A DNA stretch of 7,658 nt. It comes from an uncultured Kineosporia sp. (GTDB lineage: Bacteria > Actinomycetota > Actinomycetes > Actinomycetales > Kineosporiaceae). The stretch is from positions 1 to 7,658 of the forward strand of contig CALMAR010000291.1 of NCBI GenBank assembly GCA_937859855.1, read 5' to 3'. This document shows, in pieces, positions 6,200 through 7,658 of the stretch. Below the pieces are notes generated by a model. That model made no database searches. It saw only the letters and a program-made list of their open reading frames with translations, and was not told the origin of the DNA. Within the stretch, counting starts at the first letter, position 1; each line of letters opens with the position of its first letter. The position numbers and the translations under genes are program-made.

Positions 6200-6220
6200 G
6201 CGGACAACAGGAGAGAACCG

Positions 6221-7144
6221 ATGATGAAGCGCACCAGACTGGTGATGGCCGCAGCGGCAATCGCCACCTCCGCGCTGGCCGTAGCGGCGTGCGGCGGCGG
6301 CAGCGATCCGCTGGCAGCGCCCAGCCAGACCAAGGCGGCTTCCGACACGATCGTCGTCGGTTCGGCCAACTTCCCCGAGAACGCATTGCTCGCCGACATC
6401 TACGCGGGGGCGCTCGGCGCCAAGGGCGTCAAGGTCAGCACCAAGCTGAACATCGGCGCCCGCGAGGTGTACCTCAAGGCGCTGGAGGACGGCTCGATCG
6501 ACATGGTTCCCGAGTACAACGGGTACCTGCTCGGCTTCTACGACCCGAAGGCCACCCAGTCCAGTCCGGAAGAGGTGCTTGCCGCACTCAAGGCCAAGCT
6601 GCCGGCCACTCTGACCGTGACCGACCAGTCGACCGCTGAGGACAAGGACGCGGTGGTCGTCACCCAGGCGACCGCGACCAAGTACCACCTGACGTCGATC
6701 GCCGACCTCGCGCCGGTGGCGAAGAAGCTGAAGCTGGGTGGCCCTCCGGAGTGGAAGACCCGGGCCACCGGCGTCCCGGGGCTGAAGAAGATCTACGGCG
6801 TCACGTTCGGCACCTTCAAGTCGCTGGACGCCGGAGGCCCGCTGAGCGTGAACGCTCTGACCAAGGGCCAGGTGGACGCGGCCAACATCTTCACCACCGA
6901 CCCGAACATCGCCAAGAACGGCTGGGTGACCCTGCAGGACCCGAAGAGCCTGTTCCTGTCGGCGAACGTGATTCCGGTGATCACCAAGTCCAAGGCCAGT
7001 CAGACGGTGACTGATGCGCTGAACGCAGTGTCGGCCAAGCTCACCACCGATACGTTGAGCCAGATGATGAAGAAGGTGGTGCTCGACAAGATGGACCCTC
7101 AGACCGTGGCCAAGGACTTCCTGAGCAGCAACAGCCTGGGCTGA
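6221..7144 (+). CDS. Quaternary-amine ABC importer, substrate-binding lipoprotein (OpuAC/ProX type)
   Basis: A 307-residue exported lipoprotein that captures the substrate outside the cell. The signal peptide MMKRTRLVMAAAAIATSAL is followed by lipobox VAAC with the lipid-carrying Cys24, then a GGGSD linker. The mature domain starts TIVVGSANFPENALLADIYAGAL (43-65) and has SIDMVPEYNGYLLGFY (92-107), matching the family's DL-PEYTGT block, and WVTLQDPKSLFLSANVIPVI near the C-terminus. Several aromatic residues (Phe51, Tyr61, Tyr84, Tyr99, Tyr102) lie where this family builds the cage for a quaternary ammonium group; the Asn-Gly-Tyr in place of Thr-Gly-Thr hints at an unusual ligand. The ATG at 6221 is chosen because AGGAG (6209-6213) is correctly spaced and the signal peptide starts there; the frame is open 37 codons further up but without such support. 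It is the last gene of the operon, separated from the permease by a 175-bp leader with stem-loops. Confidence 0.94.
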   Translation: MMKRTRLVMAAAAIATSALAVAACGGGSDPLAAPSQTKAASDTIVVGSANFPENALLADIYAGALGAKGVKVSTKLNIGAREVYLKALEDGSIDMVPEYNGYLLGFYDPKATQSSPEEVLAALKAKLPATLTVTDQSTAEDKDAVVVTQATATKYHLTSIADLAPVAKKLKLGGPPEWKTRATGVPGLKKIYGVTFGTFKSLDAGGPLSVNALTKGQVDAANIFTTDPNIAKNGWVTLQDPKSLFLSANVIPVITKSKASQTVTDALNAVSAKLTTDTLSQMMKKVVLDKMDPQTVAKDFLSSNSLG

Positions 7145-7176
7145 TCAGCTGGGTTGATCCGGTCGATAAGGCGAGC

Positions 7177-7218
7177 ACGGCCTGTTCCTGCTGGATATCC
7201 CAGGCAGGAACAGGCCGT
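7177..7218. terminator. Strong stem-loop closing the importer operon (bidirectional between convergent genes)
   Basis: ACGGCCTGTTCCTGC (7177-7191) pairs perfectly over 15 bp with GCAGGAACAGGCCGT (7204-7218) around a 12-base loop, 32 bases after the binding-protein stop. The tail TTCTGCATTT has only scattered T residues, as is common in high-GC actinobacteria. It lies between two convergent genes, so it could end transcripts from both sides. Confidence 0.75.
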
Positions 7219-7294
7219 TCTGCATTTCCCGGTTGAGGGTCCTGCTTCTGAGAGCCACCGTCTGAGCCGGGTTCAAGGGTCTTGCGCGGTGGTT

Positions 7295-7658
7295 TCAGGG
7301 AGCGTGAGCGGAGCCGGTGCTGGGTCTGCGGCCGCCGAGGCGGACTGCCAGCTGTTCGGCGGTGCGGTGTGCCGCGGCAGCCAGAAGGTCGCGGCTGGCG
7401 CCGGTGACCCGTTCGGCCTCGAAGGTGATCGCCACCGCTGCCGCGGGGTGGCCGGTGTGATCATGGACGGCGGCGGCCACCGAGGCGAAGCCGGGCGTGA
7501 CCTCGCCGTCCTCGATCGCGGTGCCGGTCGCCCTGACCGGCCGCAGCAGTGCCCGCAACTGGGACAGCGTCTGCGGGCCAGCGCCGTGCCGCCGTACGAA
7601 CGCCGGGCGGTCGGCGAACAGGGCCCGGACCTGGGCCGCCGGCAGCTCGGCCAGCATT
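7295..7658 (-). CDS. IclR-family transcriptional regulator, C-terminal part only (runs off the right edge)
   Basis: The frame enters from the right edge and stops at 7295-7297, giving about 121 residues. It begins in AMLAELPAAQVRALFADRP, which matches the helix that follows the 'LGKAxLA' block of the IclR effector domain, and continues with EDGEVTPGFASVAAAVHDHTGHPAAAVAITF, the family's 'GE-xPG-xxVAAPV-D-xG-PVAA' strand pair. The DNA-binding half, and hence the start, is outside the window. The ATG near the edge is internal. After about residue 105 comes a short variable tail GGRRPSTGSAHAP. The gene converges on the importer operon, and its target is more likely to lie to the right. It differs from the IclR protein at 2705 by keeping the full helical segment of the effector domain. 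Confidence 0.82.
   Translation of the reverse strand, partial: MLAELPAAQVRALFADRPAFVRRHGAGPQTLSQLRALLRPVRATGTAIEDGEVTPGFASVAAAVHDHTGHPAAAVAITFEAERVTGASRDLLAAAAHRTAEQLAVRLGGRRPSTGSAHAP

Noticed and set aside
7177..7218. CRISPR or mobile-element end
   Set aside because: A single perfect stem-loop between convergent genes, without repeated spacers, target duplications or a transposase, is better explained as a terminator.

Overview
The window is high-GC DNA with strong G/C bias at third codon positions, ATGA/GTGA stop-start overlaps, several GTG starts and a CGGG-type lipoprotein signal. Together these point to an actinobacterium; I cannot name the genus. It is a compact catabolic or uptake locus with almost no non-coding space.

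Left part (minus strand, 1-2530): a histidine ammonia-lyase (HAL)-fold protein is followed 82 bp downstream by an FAD-dependent amine or N-methyl-amino-acid oxidase of the sarcosine oxidase (DAO) family, which runs off the left edge. The lyase-like protein keeps the HAL scaffold (a GDL turn after the cofactor position, QDPxxxRCxPQ, GGFH, EED). It lacks the Ala-Ser-Gly tripeptide that becomes the MIO cofactor, reading Gly-Thr-Gly instead, and it has lost the Asn and Tyr that work with MIO.

Middle and right part (plus strand, 2671-7144): a 174-bp divergent control region carries two related imperfect palindromes (TTCTGNNCNGNGAA). It is followed by an IclR-family regulator and a complete quaternary-amine ABC importer: an OpuCA/ProV-type ATPase with a C-terminal CBS region, two OpuCB/OpuCD-type permeases, and an OpuAC-type substrate-binding lipoprotein. 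The genes from the regulator to the first permease overlap by 4 bp. A dispersed-repeat-like block (GAGCGAGCGCAGCGAGCGA...GTG) sits between the two permeases and seems to supply the second permease's ribosome binding site and start. A strong stem-loop after the binding protein (7177-7218) closes the operon. Beyond it, a second, convergent IclR-type regulator runs off the right edge.

Working model (inference): the importer brings in an N-methylated, betaine-type compound and the divergent pair breaks it down under IclR control. A HAL-fold enzyme without MIO would fit a substrate whose amine is already a good leaving group, such as a trimethylammonium amino acid. The known precedent is ergothionase, a HAL homologue that eliminates trimethylamine from ergothioneine. 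Ergothioneine, hercynine, tryptophan betaine or a related aromatic betaine are candidates. The oxidase would act on an N-methylated amine or amino acid linked to the same pathway. The exact substrate cannot be read from the sequence.
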